Assembly (NCBI GenBank): GCA_023846275.1
Contig: JAIUJO010000157.1
Coordinates: forward strand, 519,412-583,411
Origin: Vanilla planifolia
Lineage: Eukaryota > Streptophyta > Magnoliopsida > Asparagales > Orchidaceae
Length of the DNA stretch: 64,000 nt
Reading direction: 5' to 3'
In this document: positions 11,601 through 27,700 of the stretch, in pieces
Layout of the letters: every line of letters begins with the position of its first letter
How positions within the stretch are numbered: the stretch's first letter is position 1
The notes under the pieces: model-generated
The model's input: only the letters and a program-made list of their open reading frames with translations
Database searches by the model: none
Told to the model about the DNA's origin: nothing
Program-made: the position numbers and the translations under genes

Positions 11601-14600
11601 ATTCTATGACAATAAAATATCGAGTACATAATCTTGATCATTAATTGAAATATGAGACAAAATAAGTCAATTTATTCCAAAATAAGAGAAAATAAAATTT
11701 TTAAAAAATATTAAAAAATCACATTGATAAAAATAAAGTGAGGCATCACAAATTCAATAACAATGGCTTCATCTCAATTAGACCTCATTTAGAATTACTT
11801 TGAATTACATAATTAAGGGAGAATAGATAATACGTATTATTTAAATATAAAGTAGATGTATATTAATGTTAAAATGATACAATTTGAAGCATTGCAACAT
11901 AGATAAATTATAAAGTTCGAATGAGAAGTGCATTAGAGTTTCATTATAAGATAACTATGTCAAAGCTTAACTTTGAGCAAACTAAGAAGATGAATTGTAT
12001 TATAATTGATTAAGAAATCTAGTTTGAGTAAAGTTATCCCATAAAGCAAGCATCGTTATTAGAAAAAATATTTAAAAATTTAAAATGTATATTTAATTAG
12101 ATGAAGCTCATCGAGACAAGTCAAATGATAATGCCTCATATTAATCAAATATCATAAGTAATTATTATTAATTATTGAAGTTATTAAAAATACAAAAGAA
12201 TAATATATTATTTTAAAATCAAATAAATGTTTATATTAAAGAAAAAATATGATAAATTAAGGCAATGTAATATAACTCAATTAAAGTGATGTAAAGATCA
12301 CATGTGAGGAGAGTTAGAATTTGATAGTAATATCACAAAAAGAAAAATAAATTTAAACAAATTAGATAAATTGAATGGACATTCGAAGTATAAGATACCA
12401 ATGAAGTTGAGTATAGCATCTATAATAATTAAATCTTACATGAATCTAAATATCTCATAAATGATGCAAAAATTCTTGAAAAGAAAATATTTGAATTTAT
12501 AAAAAAATATTTAATTACAAAGGGCTCAACAAGACAAGGCTAAATTGTTTTTTATCTTAATCAGGCCTTCTTTTGAATCTTATATTACAAAATCAAGGTG
12601 ATATTAGGACATATAAGAGGATATTTGGAGTTACAAACATAAATAACAAAATAAAAAATAAACTTCCCAATTTATGGGATAAATTGTATAAAAAAGTTAT
12701 ATTCTACAATTCTATGGAGATCTTAGATGACATCTTCTATCACAAAATCAAGTGCAAAAAAAAAATGATTCCTAAAGTATTGCCTAAACCATAGAAACTA
12801 AAATATTAAAAATATCTAAACTGAATATTATATTGATTAAGCTCATTGAAATAAGTTTAATGATGTTTATTTCATCTTAATTGAACCTCTTTTAGAACAA
12901 CTACATTTACAAAAGTAAATAAGTTAATATAAAAAGAAATTATTTTTTAATATTTAGAAAATAATATTGTAGTTAAAATGAAATAAACTGATGTAATGCA
13001 AAATTACAAAATTAATGTGATGCAAAGCTCCAATAACTAATGACTTTGAGTTACATAGCATGATAAGCAAATAAATGCAAAATATTTGAATAAACGTGGC
13101 AAACCTTACTTGAAAACTACATTACATGTTGCAAAGGAGATCTTTAGTAACATCATCACCATCATATAAAGTGCAAATAAAAAATTATCATAAAGTGTGC
13201 CATAATCATAAAAAAAGATGCTTAACATTATAAAATAAATATTTTGTTAGGTACCACTCATGAGGATTTATTTAATGATATTTATTTCGTCTTGATTTGA
13301 CCTTATTAAGAATCACAATAAATTACCAAACTAATTAAACATAAATTATGAAGCATTATTTGTTTAAAATTAAACATATTTAAAATTACAAACAACATAA
13401 GTTTAAACAATGTTATATAAGTCATTCAAGGATTTATAAAGGTCAAAATGTGATAATACTTATAATTAAATTCTAATATAAACATATAAAAAACAAATTT
13501 CTAAAGAAATGAGACTAATTATGTAGGAAGGATGCATTTCATGGTACTATGGAGATTGAGCATACACTCCTCTATTGAAAAATCTTTTACTTGTAAAATA
13601 AACTTGTATAGAATGCTAAAACACTAGAAAATTAAATATCTAAAAATTAAAAAATTATTATCCATTTGAATAAAGCTTGTTGGGGTGAATTCGACATCTT
13701 TTATTCCTTCTTGATGAGACTGTATTAAGAATTACAATGAACAACCCAATTTAATAATCATAAATAATAATAAACATATTTTTCAATATTAAATAAAAAA
13801 TTGTAAAAACTAAAATTAGAAATATTGAATCATCTTAATATGAAAAAACAAAAATAATTTCATAGTCACATAAACAAATTAGAGTCTCATAGCAACTTAA
13901 CAAAAATCGATGCAAAATATTTGAAAAAAATGAGATAAATTATGCAAGAAAGTTGCATTATAAGATACTAAGGAGATTAAGTGGAACATTTTTGACAGTC
14001 AAATCATGTAAAAAAATAAAAAACATATCTTAGAAAATATAAAATTAAAAGGTTAATTGGATAGTATTCTTCAAGACAAGTGTAGTGATATGTTTTCATC
14101 TTGAGTTGTCCTTAGTTTTAATTACTGCAAATTCTTAAAATTGGTAGAAATAATGATTAAATTTCTACTAATAAAATATAAAATATATTAAAATTTAAAA
14201 TAAATAAATTGATGAAATATTATAAAATAAAATAAAAGTTAAGTAATGGTCACATAAGTGGAATGTTAAACTTTCATTATAAAATAATTAAATCATAAGA
14301 AAAATATTTGAAAAGATTAAATAAATTTTGCAGGATACTTCCATTCCTAAACAATAAGGAGATAAAGTATGACATCCTTAATTTTTTAGCCATGTACAAA
14401 TTAAAAGGCCTTACAAAGCATGCTAAACTTTAGAAAATAAAACATTAAGAAATATAAAAATAAATAGTTTATTTGTTTCTGCTCGTCTAGTCATGTGCAA
14501 CTTTGTTTATTTATTTTCAATTAGGTGTACTTTGGAATTATGATGACTTACTAAATTAATTCAGCATAGATATTAATAAATTTTTATTTTAATATTAAGT

Positions 14601-17600
14601 AAATAATTATTAAAAATGAACAAGATAAATTGAACATATATAATATGAGAAAATTAATTTGATGGAAAGATCAAAAGAAGAGATATTTAGTGTGACATAA
14701 TAAAATAATCAAATGAGGATAAAATATTTATAAAATAAGATAATTTCCAGAAGAACATTAAAAATGTTATATGAGTGGAGATTGTTAGTTTCAATGTAAT
14801 ATAATAAAATAAAATAAAAATTTTAATACTAATAGGATAACTTATACAAAAAATTTATATTCCATGATTTTATAAAGATCTTGTATGACAACCTTTATCA
14901 CAAAATCAAGTATGAAGAAAAAAATATATCATAACGTGTGCAAAAACAACAAAAATAATATATTTTAAATGTTAAAAAATGAATATCTAATTGATAGAGG
15001 TTATTGAAAAGGGTCTAACGATGTTTTTGGAAAATAAAATTTCAAAAATATATAAAGGAATAATTAATTGGATATATCTAGTTAAGGTGAGCTTAATATT
15101 TTTTTCATCTCAATCGGATGCTATTTAGAAAAAATACAAATTACCAATGTAAATAAGAAAAAATAATAATAAATTATAATTTTTAATATTAAATAAATAT
15201 GTATATTAAAACTAAAATAAAGTAAATTGAAGCAATTTAATATAAAAAAATCAAGGTATTGTAAGGATTGCAAGAGAGAAGATTTAGAGTAAGAATGTAA
15301 TAACTGTAAAAGTAAAAAATTTCAAAAAATAAAATAGATTGTATAGAATAGATGTGATGTAATTTACTAAAGTGATTGAGGATAACTTCTTGATTTTTCA
15401 AATCAGGTATTAATGAGATTGCCTAATAAATTATTATAAAGAAGAAATTAAATTTTTTAAAAATGTTAAAAAAATTAATATTTTATTGATATAGCTCATC
15501 AAAGGAAGTTAACAATGTTTTGCTTACCTCAATCACACCCCATTTTGATTTGATATGAATTACCAATTTCAATAACCTTAAATGATGATAAAATATTTTT
15601 TAAATATTAAGTAAATAATATTAATGTTGAAATAAGATAAATTAATGAAATATACAATAACTAAACTTAAGTAATGCTAAGGATAAACATTAAGAAAGTT
15701 TGAGTTAGATGATAATATAACTAAATCAAAATAAAAACTTGAAGGAAACAATATGATATTTACATATCGTATTCAAAAGTAGTAAGAAAATCTAGAGTAA
15801 AATTTTTTATTATTAAAAAAGGTATGAATCAAAATGTCTCATAATGCATAAAAAAATCATAAGAAATAAAATATTTAAAATTTTAAAATGAGCATTTAAT
15901 AAGCTGGAGCTTACCAAGACAATTGATATCACATTTTTTTATTTGTATCTATCCTCATTTAGGGTTAGAATGAATTATTGGTATAAAATTAACTAAATAT
16001 TTGTTATAACCAAAATAAGGTAATTTGAAGCAATCTAATATAAGTAAAGTAAATAAATTTTAATGTCAAATAAGATGAGATTTAGAGTTATATAGCAATA
16101 TAACAAAATTAAAATGAAAACTTTTAAAAAAGAGAAAAATTGTTTTATAAAGTTGTGTTTTATGATACTAAGGAGATCAAACATAACATCCTTGATCATC
16201 AAATGATCTATGAATCAAAATATCTCATAACACATACAAAAATGGTAGAAAAATAAATATTTTAAAATATAATTTTTTTTGATATGATGGAGCTCTTTCA
16301 GATTAATCCAATGAATTTTTTCATCTCAATTGGGTCTCATTTGGAAGTACTATTAATCAAAAAATTAGAGATTCTTAAATAAGAATAAACTAATGTATTA
16401 ATATTAGTTAAATATTTATAAATCATATCTAGTTACTTAAAAACAAAATGAAACAAAAGAAAACAATTTTAAAAAATATGGTAAATTACTAGAGAAAGTT
16501 GCATTCAATGATAGTAATAAAATTGAGTATTGCATTTTTAATTATTCAGTCTAATATGAATAAAAATATCTAGTAAAGTAGTCCAATACTTGATAAAATA
16601 AAATATTTAAAGATATGAAATATAATATTTAATTAGAAGTAGCTCATTATGATAGGTCTAATGATTTATGTCACATCTCAATCCTATAATATTTGGAAAT
16701 ACTATAAATTAGAAAACTAAATTAATATAAATAAATAAATTCATAATTTATTCAATATTAAGCTAATAAGCTATTATATATAGAATATGGCATGACTTAA
16801 ATTAAAACTTTGCAAATTACCAAATCAAAAAAAAAAAGTTTAAGAAATGAGATAAATTATACTGAAGACTTGCATTGAAGGATGATAAGGAAACTGAGTG
16901 TAATATCTTTAGGTCATCAAACCAGGTTCAAATTGAAATGTTTTGTAAACATTGCAAAACTCTACAATATAATACATTATATAAAATAATTAATATTAAA
17001 TAGAATAGTGCTTAATGATATGTGAATAACGATAACTATTTTTTCGATCAGACTTTGTTTGGAATTGATTTTAAAGATAATTAAAAAATTATTAAAATAA
17101 TAATAAATTATTAATATAATATTAAGAAAATTTATATTAAAGTTGAAAAAGATGCATTTAATCCTTAAATAATAATAAAAATCATTGCAATGTAAATATC
17201 ACAAGAGAGGATATTTAGAGTGAAATCATAATATAAACAAATTCAGGAAAAAATTTGAAAAAATGAGATGAATTTTACAAGAATAATGCACTACAAGAAA
17301 TTAAAGGTATTTAGTGCATCATCCTTGATTTTCAAATCACTTATCAATCAAATAATTTTTTAATTAGATAGAGCTCACGTAGACTTGTCCAATGAACCCT
17401 ACTTTGTCTCAATTGAACATTGCTAAGAATCACTACAAATTACCTCACTAATAATGCTAGAGTAATGTCTTAATATTGATTAAACATATATATTAAAGTA
17501 GAATTGTAATAAATTAAAGAAATATAATTATCTAATTCAAGTTCATGTAATCAACCAACAAGTTAACACTTAGAATTACATTGTAATGTAAGCAAATCAA

Positions 17601-18600
17601 AGTGCAATGGTTGAAGTGATATAAATTTTTAAGGAAAGTTGAATTCCCAAATATTAATGAGCTCATGGATATTGTCCTTGAACATGAATAAAGTTCTTGT
17701 TAAAATTTATCCAAATTTTCCAAAATTGAAGAAAAAAATAAAAAATTAAAATAAATCAAAATAAATATTCAATCGATAGGACTTATCGAGATAAATCCAA
17801 CAATTTTTAATTTTCTTCATTAGGTGTCATTTTGAACAACAATAAATTACATAAGTAAATAAGCATGGAAGTAATAAATTATTATTTTAATATTAAGTGA
17901 CTACATTTATTAATGATAAAATATAATAAATATAAGTAATATATTACTACCAAATGAAAGGTGTGTAATGGTCACAAAATCACAAAATTAGAGTTTCATA
18001 GCAACTTAATCGAATCAAAGTAATAAACTTCAAAAAGATGAGATAAATTGTTTGTGAAAATTAAACTCAAAGATACTAAGGAGATCAAGGTAACATCCTC
18101 AATCATCAAATCATGTACGAATCGTAATGCATCATAAAGTTTGTAAACATCTAAGAAAATAAAAAAAAAATATTTAGAAATAAAAAATTTATATTTAGTT
18201 ACATAGAGGTCAGCAAAATGTGTTCCATGAAGTTTGCTTAATGTTGATTAGAACACATTCAAAATAACATTGAATTACCAAAAGAATAACCATAAATAAA
18301 TAAACTTTTCTTTAATATTAAGAAAATATATATATTATAGCTAAAATGAAAATAATTTAATTAATTTCTATAAAAATCAAAGAAATGTAAAAATCACAAA
18401 AAAAGAGAATTATAGTTTTTTGGTAATAAAATCAAGTCTAAGAAAATTTTTGGTGAAATATGAAAAATTGTTTAAAAAAGTTGAATTACAAGAAACTAAG
18501 AAGATCATGTGTAACATTCTAGTATATCAATAATGAATAAAAATTTGAAATAAAAAGTTCAAATGTTGAGGTGAGTCGAATGACATTTTTTCTAATATAA
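8695..18600 (+). repeat. Satellite array block A, ~420-bp monomer, forward orientation
   Basis: The same ordered set of phrases recurs about every 420 bp. They are: a box like TTTAATTxGATAGAGCTCAT; GAGTCCAATGATGTTTATTTC; CTCATTTGGAATTACTATGA; AATAATAATAAATTATTATT; AATGAGATAAATTGAAG; AATATAACCAAATCAAAGTG; GGTCACATGAGAGGAGATTT; GTTGCATTCTAAGATACTAA; GAGATCGAGTGTAACATCCT; and CAAAATGTCTCATAAAGCAT. The GAGCTCAT box is at about 9728, 10148, 10565, 11325, 11745, 12104, 12521, 13255, 13672 and 14478. Some monomers are shortened to about 310-390 bp by internal deletion. No two monomers are near-identical by eye, so the array is old. The + strand is A-rich relative to T here. The array begins mid-monomer at about 8695, beside the LINE. 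Confidence 0.92.
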
Positions 18601-21600
18601 TTTTTCTTATTTTATGAAATGTTTCACAGTAGTTGTAGACAAATTCTAATTGAGATGGAACTAATATTATTGGGCTCATCTCAATGAGCACTAACTGGTT
18701 AAAAATTCTTTTTTAATTTTTTTAAATATTTTATTTTCTATAATTTTAGAATGCTTTATAGAACATTTGGATTTCTATGTTTTTTGACTATCAATGGTGT
18801 TATGCATCTTTTGGTATCTGAGAGTACAACATCCCCAAAAATTTATATCCTTTTATCTTTAATATATTTTCATTAATTATTAAGGTAAATATCTATTATT
18901 ATTTATCATTATTTTAGAAATTTGCAATAATTCGAAATGATGTCCAATTAAAAAGGTTGTAGTCATCTTTGAATGTTTTTTCCAATAAATATCTTTTTTA
19001 AAATTTCAATATATTTTATTATCATAGATTTTGAACACTTGACATGTTTTTTTAAGTTGTATTGATTTGTATAAAAAGGCCATCACATTATTATACTAAA
19101 CTTCTTGTAATTCAACTTTCCCATAAAATGTATATTATTTTTATAAATATTTTGCTTTGATTTAGATATATTATTATATAGCTTTAAATCCCTAATCATT
19201 GACTTTTATAGTATTTTTATTTGATTATATTAAATTAATTTAATTTAACACATTTCAATTTTAATATATATTTACTTAATATTTAAATTATCATTATTTT
19301 TAATTTATAATTGTTTATATTGCTAATTAAAAAAATTCTAAGTGAGGTGTAATCAACATGAAACAAATGTCATAAGACACATCACGATGAACACTATTCA
19401 AATAAACGTTCGTTTTTGTGTTCGAAAATATCTTTCTTTGGCCTTCTATATACATTTTTTTATTTTAATAAATGATTTAACAATAAAAAATATTACACTC
19501 ATTTCTTTAGTATATTGAAATTTATTATAAATTAAATTAATTCTAAAATAATATTTTTTTTATTTATGCCCACTTTTCATAGTGTTTCATAGTAATTCTC
19601 AATAAGGTTTGAGCAACATGAATTTTCACTAAGCTCATCTCGATGAGCTACATCTAATTAAAAGTTTAGCTTTTTGTTTTTAAATATTTATTTTCCAAAA
19701 TTTTTTCTTTGTTTATGAGAGATTTTGACTCAAATTTATTTGATGATTGAGATTGTTACACTTGATCTTATTGGTATCTTCTAATTCAAGTTTCTCAAAT
19801 AATTTATCTAATTCCATCAAATTTTTACATTTGATTTTATTGTATTTCTATGTATTACTAAATTTGCTCTCGTGTCACCTTTACATTGCTTTCATCTGGT
19901 CATACTACATTCCTACAATTTACCTCATTTTAGTCCTAAGATACATTGAAATAATTCGAAAATAAAATTTTTTATTATTTATGCTTATTTATTTAGTGAT
20001 TCCTTACAAATCCAAATGAGGTTAGACTAAGAAGAAATATATATTCATCTTTATGTTTTTAAATATTTTATTTTCTTGGAATTTGGTTTGCTTTATGAGG
20101 CATTTTGATTTGTATTTAATTTGATGATCAATAATGTCACACTCAATATTTTTATGATCTTGGAATGCAACTTTCTTAAACATTTTAACATATTTCATCA
20201 TTTGTTAAAATTTTAATTGGTTATATTATTATAAAAATAAAATTCTTCTCTCATGTGAAATTTAAATAGCTTTCATTTCCTTATAATACATTACTTCAAT
20301 TTAACTTATTTCTACTTTGATATATATATTTATTTCATATTAAATTATAAACTTATTATTATTACTTGTGGTTTTTAAGCTATATATTTTACTTAAAATT
20401 AAAATAATATTTTACTATTTTTTATGCTTACTTAATTTGGTAATTCATATAATTCAAAAAAAGGTCTATTGGTGATGAAACAAGCATCATTAGACTCATG
20501 AAGGAGATCTCTTTCAAATTAAAAATTCAAGTTTATTGTTTCAAATACTTTATATTTGATGAGTTATTTCACATAAGGGGGTTATTTTAATTCATACCAT
20601 TTGTTAGTGAACGATATTACGCTAGATTCAATCATATTTACGGATTCATGTTTCACAAAAAATTTATGTCGTTTCATCAATATTTGGCTCTCATTTCATT
20701 TTATTACTATTTAACTATAAATTTTTTATTTATTTTTATTTGCTTTAATAATTTAAAATAATTCCATTAGAGGTTTAAGCAAGAGAAAATAAAAGTCATG
20801 AGACACTTTTTAACTTGCTCTGTTATATTAAAAATACATTTCTATATTTTTTGATATTTTCATTTCTATGATTTTGGCATGAACTATAATGTATTTTGAT
20901 TCAAGCTTATTACAAAACTACAACTCAAATTTTGAGTGACTTTGCATCACATTGATTAAGATATTTTATATTACTTCAATTTATCTCATTTCAGCTTTAA
21001 TATACATTTTCTTAATAATAAAATAAAACTTTATTATTTTTTTTTCTTATTCACTTTTGTAATTCATTTAAAATAAAAATTTGGTTTATTTTATTAGAAA
21101 AATTTCTATTGACTTGTCTTGATGAGTTCAAAAAAATTAAATATGTATTTTTAAACTTTTAAAATATTTTATGGTTTCATGTGTTTACGTAATATTTTGA
21201 TTGATACTTGATGTGATAACAGAGAATGTTGCAGTATATCTCCTTTGTACCATAGAATTTCGTATTCTCAAACATTTTAACTCATTCCTTAATATTTTTT
21301 TAATTTATTTTGCTATATTACTTCAAAACTCTTATTCTTTTTTTGTGTGACTTTTGCATCATTTCAATTGTATTATATATAATTCCAATGTGTATCTTAT
21401 TTCATCATTAATATAGTTTTCCTTCTTATTAAAATAATAATTTATTATTATTTTAGTTTACTCTTATAATTCATAATAATTCTATATGAGGTATAATGTA
21501 GAAAACTTAAATATAATTGTACTCTACTCGACAGCTCTATCTAATAAATTATTATTTTTATAATTTAATATATTTTATTCTCTATTATTTTTACATGCGT

Positions 21601-24600
21601 TACTAGGAATTTTGATTTACAACTAAAATGAAGATGGATGATGTTATATTTGATCTTATTGTTATCTTGGAATAAAATTTTCTAAACAATTTATGTCAAT
21701 TTATCAAAATTTTTGTTTTGATTTGGTTATATTGTTAAGATAATCATTTTACTTTTCCACGTGACCATTATATAACTTTGGTTTGCATGTAACATTAATC
21801 CAATTTGTCTAATTTTTGTTTTAACATATATTTAATTAATGCAAAAATAAAATTCCTAACACTCTTGCTTATTTAATATTTTAAATTAGATTAATTAAAA
21901 TAAGATCTAAATGTGATATAAATTGCATGATTAGACTCATCTAAACAATCTTTATTTAATTAAAATTCATTTCTTTTTTCTAAATATTTTATTTTTTAAA
22001 GTTTTGCCATGTTTTTTATGCATTTTGCTTAATACCTAACTTCAAGATTAAGAATGTTGTAATTGATATCTTTAAGAATAAGAATGGATCTTTTCTAAAC
22101 AATTTATCTCATTTCTTTAAATTTCTTTCTTTTATTTAGTTATATTACTATGTAAAAATCTTTTCTCATGCATTCTTTTCATCACATCTATTTGGTTTTA
22201 TGGCATTTCATTTCTTAGGGAGGATTCAAAAGAAATGAATATCGTTGAACTCATCTTAAGGGGTTTCATCCAATTTATATTCATCAGTATATTTCTAAAT
22301 ATTTTATTTTCTAAAGTTTTGGCATGCTTTATTGGAGATTTCATTCATACTTATTTTGATGATCAATGAGGTTACTCTTAAAATCTTTAGTATATTGGAA
22401 TGCAATATTCTTTCATCATTTAATTCATTTCTTTAGATTTTTCTATTTCAATTGGTTATATCAGTGTAAAACTCTAAAACTCTTCTTGTGTGAACTTTAG
22501 GTAAATTTTATTTTGCTTTATTAAACTAATTATCTAATATTATTTATTGTTATTTATTTTGGTAGTTTGTAGAAATTGTAAATGAGGTTTAAAGGAGACA
22601 ATAGATATAGTTTGGCTCCCCTTAATGAGCTCAACAAAATTCAAAGTTCATTTATATTATTTTCGATATTTTATTTTTAATTATTTTAGTATAAATTACA
22701 TGAAAGTTTTATATACATATTATTTGTTGATCAGGAATGGTACTTTTAGTCATTTTTTTAGGTTTGAATAAAAGCTTCACATACCATTTACCCTAATTTT
22801 TTAAAACTTTTCACTTTAATTTGCTTATATTTCTATGTGACTCTAAATCTCCTTTTATGTGACCTTTGAATCACATTTATTTGGTTAATTATATTGCTCC
22901 AATTTATCTTTTTTTAGCTTTAATAATTACTTAGCTATTCTTAAAACAATAATTTACTGTAATTTAAGTTTTGTTACTTTAGTAATTTATAATAATTACA
23001 CACAATGTCTATCTAAGAGGAAACAAATGTTTTTATAATAATTCTATGAGGTCAATCCAATAAAATATTTATTCCTATAAAGTTTCAAATATTTTATTTT
23101 TTTTTATTATTCTAGCATGTTTTTTAGCATTTTAATTTGTGCCAAATTTGGTAGTCAAGAAAGATACACATGATCTCCCTAAATATCTTTTATTATTATT
23201 TTCCTAAATATTTATCTCATTTTTTTAATTTTTTTTAATTTTTAATATTAGAATGTAGATTTAAATCTCTTTCATTATGCTTTTTACATCGTCTTGATTT
23301 TGTTATATTACATTCTTTAAATTTATCTCATTTTATCTTTAATATATATTTACTTGTTACTAAATAAATAATTTGCTATTGTTTGACCTTATTTAATTTT
23401 GAAACTTATAATAATTTCGAATAAGGACTAATTTAAACAAAGAAAACTTCATAGGAATCATTTAGACAAGCTTTATTTAACTAATTTTTAATTTTTCTAA
23501 ATTTAAATATGTTATTTTCTAGGGATTTGATTTGATGATTGAGATTTCTATATTTGATCTCCATGGCATCTTAGAATTCAATATTCTTGTAAATGCTATA
23601 TTATTTGCCAAAGTTTTCACTTGGTTTTCATTTTAATGCAATGTAATATTAATTTTCCTTTCATGGGACATTTACACCACTTTGATTTGTTTATATAATG
23701 ATGATTAATGTAACACATTTCATCTTTACCTTATAATTACTTAATATTGAAATAATACATTTTTATTATTGATGTATATTTATTTATTTAATTTGTAGTA
23801 ATTTCATACAATGTCTATTCAGGTCCAAACAAATGTCATTTAACTGATCTTGATGGGCTCTATCAAATTAAATATCCATTTCCATATTTCTTAATATTTT
23901 TAGTTTATTTTTTAATTTTTATGAGACATGTTAATTTGTACCTAACTAGGTAAACAAGGATGTTGTGCTCGATATGCATAGTGCCATTGAAAATAATTTC
24001 CCTTTTTTCTTTATCCCATTTTTCAAAATTTTCATATTGATTTGATTACATTTCTATCAAATTCAAAATCTTCCTTTATATAAAATTTACTTCACCATGA
24101 TTTGGTTATATTATATTACTTTAATTTATCTCATTTCTAATTTTAATATATATTCAATTAATATAAAAAAATGTTTGTTTTTTATTTATGCCTATTTACT
24201 TTTGTATTTCATAATAACTCGAAAGAATGTTTGATCGAGATGAAATAATGATTATTAGGCTTATTTCGATTTGCTCTAAACAATTAAATATTTATTTTGA
24301 AATTTCAAATAATTTACTTCCTAAGACTTTGGCATGCTATAGGAGTCATTATAATTCATACCTTATTTCATGATCGATGATGTTAAATAACATTTTAATA
24401 TCTTAGAATGCAAATTTCCCAAACAACTAATATCATTTCATTAAGATTTTCAACTTCATTTGGCCACTTAATATGTAATTTCAAATTGTTTTTGTTTGGC
24501 ATTCATATTACTTTGTCTGGTATCATTAGTTTTTATTTATTATAATTTACTTTGTTAATTTATAGTAAATCCTAAAAATATGTGATTGAGATAAAACAAA

Positions 24601-24727
24601 CATCATTTGACAACTCTCAATGTACTTTCTATTATAAAATTTTCATATATATATATGTTATCTTTTTTTAATTTTTTGTTCTATTATTTTTGTGTGCCTT
24701 ATTAGAGATTTTGACTCATTCTTAATT
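18601..24727 (-). repeat. Satellite array block B, same ~420-bp monomer, inverted
   Basis: From about 18601 the monomer phrases appear as reverse complements in reverse order, for example ATGAGCTC-like boxes at about 18683, 19643, 22625 and 23865, CTCATTTC-A-ATTTT where the forward blocks have AAAT-GAAATGAG, and AGTAATTC-AAATGAGGT. The A/T skew flips to T-rich, which makes the block visible at a glance. It spans about 6.1 kb, or roughly 15 monomers. Both ends lie inside monomers: the left junction follows a forward GAGTCGAATGACATTTTTTC at about 18574-18593, and the right junction follows GAGATTTTGACTCATTC at about 24705-24721. The break points occupy different monomer phases. Confidence 0.9.
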
Positions 24728-27700
24728 TAAAAAATAAAATGAAAAAAATTAATTAATGAAATAAAATATATAAGTTTCCATTCTAAGATACTGAGGTGAT
24801 CAAGTGTAACACTCTTGATCATCAAAACTCTCATAAATCACAATGACTTGGAAAGAATATTAAAACCTTATTAAAATATTTAAAAAATATAAAAATAAAA
24901 TTTTAAAAACTATAACTCATTAAGAACATTGTATTCTAAGATAATAAAGAGAACAAGTATAATATTTGCCATCATCCAATGAAAGTTTCATAACACATAC
25001 AAAATCTTAAAAAATTAAAACAAATAAAGTAATAACTCCTCACAACTCGTTTATAATTACTACATATTACTAAAATGAATAAACATAAATAACAATAAAT
25101 TACAAAATTATTATTTACTAAATATATATATTAATGCTTAAATAAGATAAATTTAAGCAATACGATTTTACAAAATAATAGTGACGTAAATGTCTCATAA
25201 GGGGAGAATTAATGATTCATAATAATATAATTAATTGAGAGAGAGACATTGTATGAGAATACATTACAAAATGCCATGGTGATAGAGTGTGACATTGTCG
25301 ATTATCAATAAGACATGAACTGAAACATCTTTTAAAAAATATTAAAACTCTAAAAAATAAATATTTTAAAAATAAAAATGAATATTTAATTAAACAAAGC
25401 ACATTAAGATTTATCCAACAATGCTTCTAACATCTTGATTAGACCTCTTTCATAATAACTAGAATTATCGATATAAATAAGAATAAATAATAATAGATTA
25501 TTTTTATATTAAGAAAATATAAGTAACATAGCTAAATCAAAGCATTATAAAAGTAACATAAGAGGAGATTTAGAGTTAAAGAGTAATATAATGAATCAAA
25601 GTGAAAATGTTAATCAAAAGATGGAAATTTCATGTGAAAGTTGTATTGCAAGGTTCTAAGGATATCTAGTGTAGCGTCTTTGACATATTAGATTCGAATG
25701 GAAAGGATCCATAATGTGTGTCAACAACATAGAACATATAATTTTAAAAATTATAAAAATGAAAATGTTCTTGGATAGAGTTTATTGAGTCAAGTTAACT
25801 ATATTTGCTTTGTTTATAGTAGATTTTATTTTGAATTCTTAATAATAAGTGAAGAAATTAAAAATAAATGGCAATATATTGTTATTTTAATTTTAGGATG
25901 ATATCTATTAAATTTAAAATGATATAAATTGAAGTAATATGTTAAAACTGAACCAAAGTGACTTAAATATCATATGAGCTGGGAGTTACTATTTCAAAAA
26001 ATAGAAATTAATCAAAATATCTCATAATGTGTTAAAAATGATAGAAAATAAAATGTTTAGAAACATAAAAATGATCATTTATTTAGATGGAGCTTGTTCA
26101 AATGAGTCCAATGATGTTTATTTTGCCTTTATCATACCTTGTTATGAATTACTATGAATTATCAAAGTAAAAAACATAAAAAATAAAAAATTTTGATTTA
26201 AATTCATATTAAATTTATAATAAGATTAAAATATGACAAATTAATAAAACTAAAAATTTCTAAATAAAATGATGTAAAAGTTACAAGAGAGAAGATTTAA
26301 AGGGAAAAAATGTCTTATAAAGCATTCCAAAAATGAACAAAATTATTTATAAATTTGAAATTAGATAAATTGAAGCAATACAATATAAACATTTAATAAA
26401 ATGGAATAATCAAACATGAGTAGATTTAAAGTTACATAATGATATAACTAAAACAAAGGTAACAATGTCAGGAAATAAGATAAATTTGACAAGAACGTTG
26501 AATTCTAATTTACTATATGGATCGAGTCTAATATTCTCAATTATCAATTTTGGTACAAATCAATATACAGAAAAAGCATAACAAAAAACTTATAAAAATA
26601 TTTAAAAAATACAAAGGGGATATTTAGCTAGATATAGAACATCGAGACATCTCCATTAAATGTTCTCTAGATTTATAATGAATTATAAAATTAAATTAGA
26701 ATAAATTATGAGAAATTATCATTTTAATATTAAGAAACTATATAACAAAGTCAAAATAATAAAAATTAAAGTAATACAATATAAACTAATCAAAGTGATG
26801 TCAAGATGATAAGAGAGGAGCGATTTTGATTTTTGTATACAATAATGTAAGCAAAACATATGATAGAAAGAGATAAATGTTACTAGAAGATTGCATTCCA
26901 ACACTATGACAAGATGGAATGTAACATTCTTGATTGTTACAACAAGTATGAATCAAAATGTTACTTGAAGGGTATCAGAATACTAAAAAATATTTAAAAA
27001 TATCAAAATTAATATTTCATTTGATAGATGCCATCGTCTAGAGTCTCGCAATGCTTCTTTTATCTTGAGCAAATGAAGTTTAAAATGACCAAGAATTACA
27101 AAGTTAAGTAGACATAAATAATAAAAAATTATTATTGTAACATAAAGCAAACCTATATTAAAGCTAAAATGAGATAAATTGAAAAAAATATAAAATCAAA
27201 AAATTAAAACAATGAAAATGTCACATGAGAGGAGATATAGAGTTATATAGTTATATAGTGAAATTAAAAAAAATTGAAAAATGAGATCAATTGTTTGAGA
27301 AATTTTTATTCCAAGATATCAAGGAGATTGACTATAACATTCTTTATTATCAAATCTATTACAAATCTAAATATCTCATGAAGGTTGCCTAAGCCCAAGA
27401 AAATTAAAAATTCTAAAATATTAAAAGTACTATTTAATTGTTATTGCTTATCAAGTTAAGTCCAATGATGTTTGGTTCTAATCCAATGGTCCTTATTTGG
27501 AAATATTGTGAATTATCAGAGTGAATGAGAATAAATAATAATAATTATTATTATAATATTAAAAATATATATTAATTCTAAAATAAGATAAATTGATGCA
27601 AAGTTCACACAAGAGTAGAATTAAAGTTCCATTTAAGTGTGGCAACATATAAGTAAAATATTTAAATAATAAGATAAATTTTGTGAGAGAGTTACTTTCT

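Noticed and set aside
19747-19965. 72-codon + strand open frame
   Set aside because: It lies in the inverted satellite block and is the counterpart of the minus-strand frames in the forward blocks.
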